Source: Azospirillum lipoferum 4B (lineage in GTDB: Bacteria; Pseudomonadota; Alphaproteobacteria; Azospirillales; Azospirillaceae). Taken from it: a stretch of 64,000 nt of DNA. This document shows, piece after piece, positions 62,273 through 64,000 of the stretch (positions are counted from its first letter, which is position 1; every line of letters starts with the position of its first letter). Position numbers and translations under genes: made by a program. Location: assembly GCF_000283655.1 (NCBI RefSeq), contig NC_016622.1:2554501-2618500 (forward strand), read 5' to 3'. The notes under the pieces were generated by a model. That model had not been told where the DNA came from, did no database searches, and saw only the letters and a list, made by a program, of their open reading frames with translations.

Positions 62273-63550
62273 TCAGGCTCCGCCCAGCCGCGTCCCCTCC
62301 AGGATGGCGCCCTCCAGCACCGCCGAGGAGCGGTCGCAGCCGGTCAGGTCGGCCAGCGTCAGGTCGCTGCCCTTCAGGTTGGTCTGGGCCAGCGAGGCGC
62401 CGGCCAACCGCGCCCGCACCAGCGAGGCCCGCATCACCTTGGCCCCGGCGCTGACCAGCAGCATGCCCAGGTTGGCGCCGTCCAGCCGGCTGTCGATCAG
62501 GATGGCGCGGTCCAGCTTCACCCCGCGCAGGTCGGCGGAGCGCAGGTCGGCGGAGCGCAGATCGGCGCCGTCGAACTGGGCGGCCTGCAGCTGGGCGCCG
62601 TTCAGCCGGGCATGGCGCAGCCGGGCGCCGGTGCCCTTGGCCAGCGTCAGGATCTTGCCCGCCAGATCGGCCCCCTCCAGGTTCAGCCCCGTCAGGTCGA
62701 GCTGGCATCCCTGCTTGCCGCTGGTGCCCAGCCAGATCATGTGCTGGCGCAGCATGCCGTCCAGCTGCTCGGCCGGCAGAGCCGGCAGTTCGGCCGCCGC
62801 GGCGGTCTCCACCGGCTCCGGTTCGGGTGCCGGTGCCTGCGGCGGCGCCTGCCGGGCGGCCTTGGCCTGCTCGTCGGTGCGGATCGCCCGATCGAGCCCG
62901 GCCGCGTCCAGGCTGGCCCCGTCCAGGATGGCGCCGCGCAGGTCGGAGCCGTTGAGGTCCGCCCCGCGCAGGTCGGCGCCGGAGAAGTTGGCGTCGCGCA
63001 GGTCGGTGCGGTCCAGCCGGGCGCCGGCCAGCCGGGTGTTGGTGAAGTCGGCCGCCCGCGCGAAGCTGCCCGACAGCTTGGCCCGCGCCATGTCGGCGTT
63101 GGTCAGCCGGGCGGACGCCATGTCGGCCGGGCCGGGGTCGAAGCCCACCACCTTCAGCTCGCCGGCGCTGTTGCGGTTGACCATGCTGCCGTCGCGCAGG
63201 TCGACCTCGACCATGGTGGCGCCGTCCAGCCGGGCGCCGCGCACGTTGGCGCCGCGCATGTCGGTGCGGAACAGCCGCGCCTCCGACAGGTCGGCCCCGC
63301 GCAGGTCGGCGCCATAGAGGTCGGCATGGTCGAGGATGGTGCCGCGCAGGTCGGCATCGCGCAGGATGGCGCCGGCCAGATGCGCGCCGGTCAGGTTGCG
63401 GCCGGCCAGCGACAGGCCCGACAGGTCGAAGAAGGGCAGGTTGGCGCGGGCACCGTTCGGCCGTCCCTCGGCGAATCGGACATGGCGCTCGCACACGCGG
63501 TCGAGCTGGTCCTGGGTCAGGCGGATTCGGGATTTGCCGTCTTGCGCCAT
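62273..63550 (-). CDS. pentapeptide-repeat protein
   Basis: 425 residues with two blocks of A(D/N)LXX repeats: about 45-220 (for example ADLYGADLRGADLSEARL) and about 290-425 (GADLRSADLRSADLRGVKL). They should form a right-handed quadrilateral beta-helix. An Ala/Pro/Glu-rich linker (about 227-262) separates them. A short N-terminal helix (LTQDQLDRVCERHVRF) precedes the first block, and a similar one (LPAEQLDGMLRQHMIWL) precedes the second, so the gene looks like an internal duplication of one module. Function is unknown. It starts 6 bp after the cheZ stop and is co-transcribed with it. Confidence 0.9.
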   Translation of the reverse strand: MAQDGKSRIRLTQDQLDRVCERHVRFAEGRPNGARANLPFFDLSGLSLAGRNLTGAHLAGAILRDADLRGTILDHADLYGADLRGADLSEARLFRTDMRGANVRGARLDGATMVEVDLRDGSMVNRNSAGELKVVGFDPGPADMASARLTNADMARAKLSGSFARAADFTNTRLAGARLDRTDLRDANFSGADLRGADLNGSDLRGAILDGASLDAAGLDRAIRTDEQAKAARQAPPQAPAPEPEPVETAAAAELPALPAEQLDGMLRQHMIWLGTSGKQGCQLDLTGLNLEGADLAGKILTLAKGTGARLRHARLNGAQLQAAQFDGADLRSADLRSADLRGVKLDRAILIDSRLDGANLGMLLVSAGAKVMRASLVRARLAGASLAQTNLKGSDLTLADLTGCDRSSAVLEGAILEGTRLGGA

Positions 63551-63556
63551 GGCCGG

Positions 63557-64000
63557 TCACGCGAACAGGGCGTCGATGTCGGCCTGGGAGATCGCACCGC
63601 CGCCATCGCCGCCGCCGGTATCGGCAGGCGGCGGGGGCGGCGGCGGGGCCGGCTTCGCAACGGGTGGAGGCGGGGGAGGGGGAGGAGGTGGTGGTGGTGG
63701 AGGCGGGGGTGGCGGCGGAGAGGGCTCCACGCCGGCCGGCAGCGGCTCCGCCCGTTCCGCCACCTCGGGCACGCTGGCGAACAGCGCGTCGATGGCGTCC
63801 TGGCTGACCTCCGGCCCGCCCAGCTGCGGGCCGTTCAGCAGATGCGCGTCGGGACGGGTGTCGCCCATCTTGCGGTGGGAGGCGACCTCGCCGGGGGCAT
63901 GCTGTTCGGCCACCGCCAGACGCTCTACACCCCAGATCTCGATCATCGTGTTCACGCGCTCTTCGATGTAGCGCAGCGTGTTGACGACCTTGGTGGTGCG
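63557..64000 (-). CDS. cheZ: chemotaxis phosphatase CheZ (5' end beyond window)
   Basis: The last 147 codons are in the window and the gene enters from the right edge. TTKVVNTLRYIEERVNTMIEIWG is the C-terminal part of the long CheZ helix. It is followed by a Gln/His-containing linker, then VSQDAIDALFASVPEVAE, an unusual run of about 20 prolines, a second Pro run, a Gly/Asp segment, and a C-terminal ISQADIDALFA. The ending motif resembles the CheY-binding tail of CheZ and the N-terminal FliM peptide; it occurs twice here. It would dephosphorylate CheY-P. The pentapeptide-repeat gene follows 6 bp later. Confidence 0.8.
   Translation of the reverse strand, partial: RTTKVVNTLRYIEERVNTMIEIWGVERLAVAEQHAPGEVASHRKMGDTRPDAHLLNGPQLGGPEVSQDAIDALFASVPEVAERAEPLPAGVEPSPPPPPPPPPPPPPPPPPPPVAKPAPPPPPPPADTGGGDGGGAISQADIDALFA

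Overview
The window looks like chromosome from a GC-rich alphaproteobacterium, most like Azospirillum or a relative in the Rhodospirillales. The evidence is the C4-type 5-aminolevulinate synthase, an SOS box of the alphaproteobacterial GTTC-N7-GTTC form, a CarD-type regulator next to fdxA and rpoH, a VtlR/LsrB-type LysR regulator, an ihfB-lapA pair, a very long chemoreceptor, and strong third-position GC in nearly every gene. No phage, IS transposase, integrase or CRISPR array was seen.

Layout. 1-10 kb: the 3'-truncated end of an Hpt protein, a PadR-like regulator, hemA with an FNR/FixK box, a DUF2235 hydrolase, upp, a zinc-sensor-type diguanylate cyclase, and a minus-strand run of an Atm1-type ABC exporter, a heme oxygenase, pyrF and trpF. 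10-20 kb: a chemoreceptor, a small lipoprotein, the most unusual gene of the window (a 3.4-kb LRR-Roc-COR-TIR fusion with near-identical 66-bp repeats), a tyrosine-phosphatase-like gene, a 25-codon membrane microprotein, a DTW-domain tRNA modification gene and a lone SOS-controlled imuA. 20-30 kb: an SH3 lipoprotein, an EF-hand protein, hemN with a second FNR/FixK box, DUF4112, nhaA, terC, a CBS protein, and a divergent LysR/MFS pair. 29-38 kb: the housekeeping block fdxA-carD-(degenerate phosphoesterase)-rpoH, then purH, heparinase II/III, rsmB and tRNA-Gly. 38-52 kb: enoyl-CoA hydratase, a DHA2 exporter, the VtlR/LsrB regulator with a probable sRNA gene just downstream, several small genes, hemolysin III, MarR, a 2-hydroxyacid dehydrogenase, an HdeD/papain-like fusion, an MFS gene and argG. 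52-64 kb: an Xre-RES toxin-antitoxin pair, redox enzymes, an SDR, YkvA, EamA, an HWE-type histidine kinase, ornithine cyclodeaminase, lapA, ihfB, a pentapeptide-repeat protein and the 3' end of cheZ.

How parts work together. Both hemA (first step) and oxygen-independent hemN (late step) carry FNR/FixK-type boxes, so haem synthesis here is probably tuned to low oxygen. A heme oxygenase and an Atm1-type exporter nearby could contribute to haem/iron-sulfur turnover. Signalling is dense: Hpt, GGDEF, chemoreceptor, HWE kinase and CheZ. The LRR-Roc-COR-TIR protein and the Xre-RES pair are both predicted to act on NAD and are the best candidates for defence or stress modules. The best candidates for something undescribed are the LRR-Roc-COR-TIR gene, the intergenic RNA after the VtlR/LsrB gene, and the phosphoesterase homologue that has lost all three metal-binding motifs.
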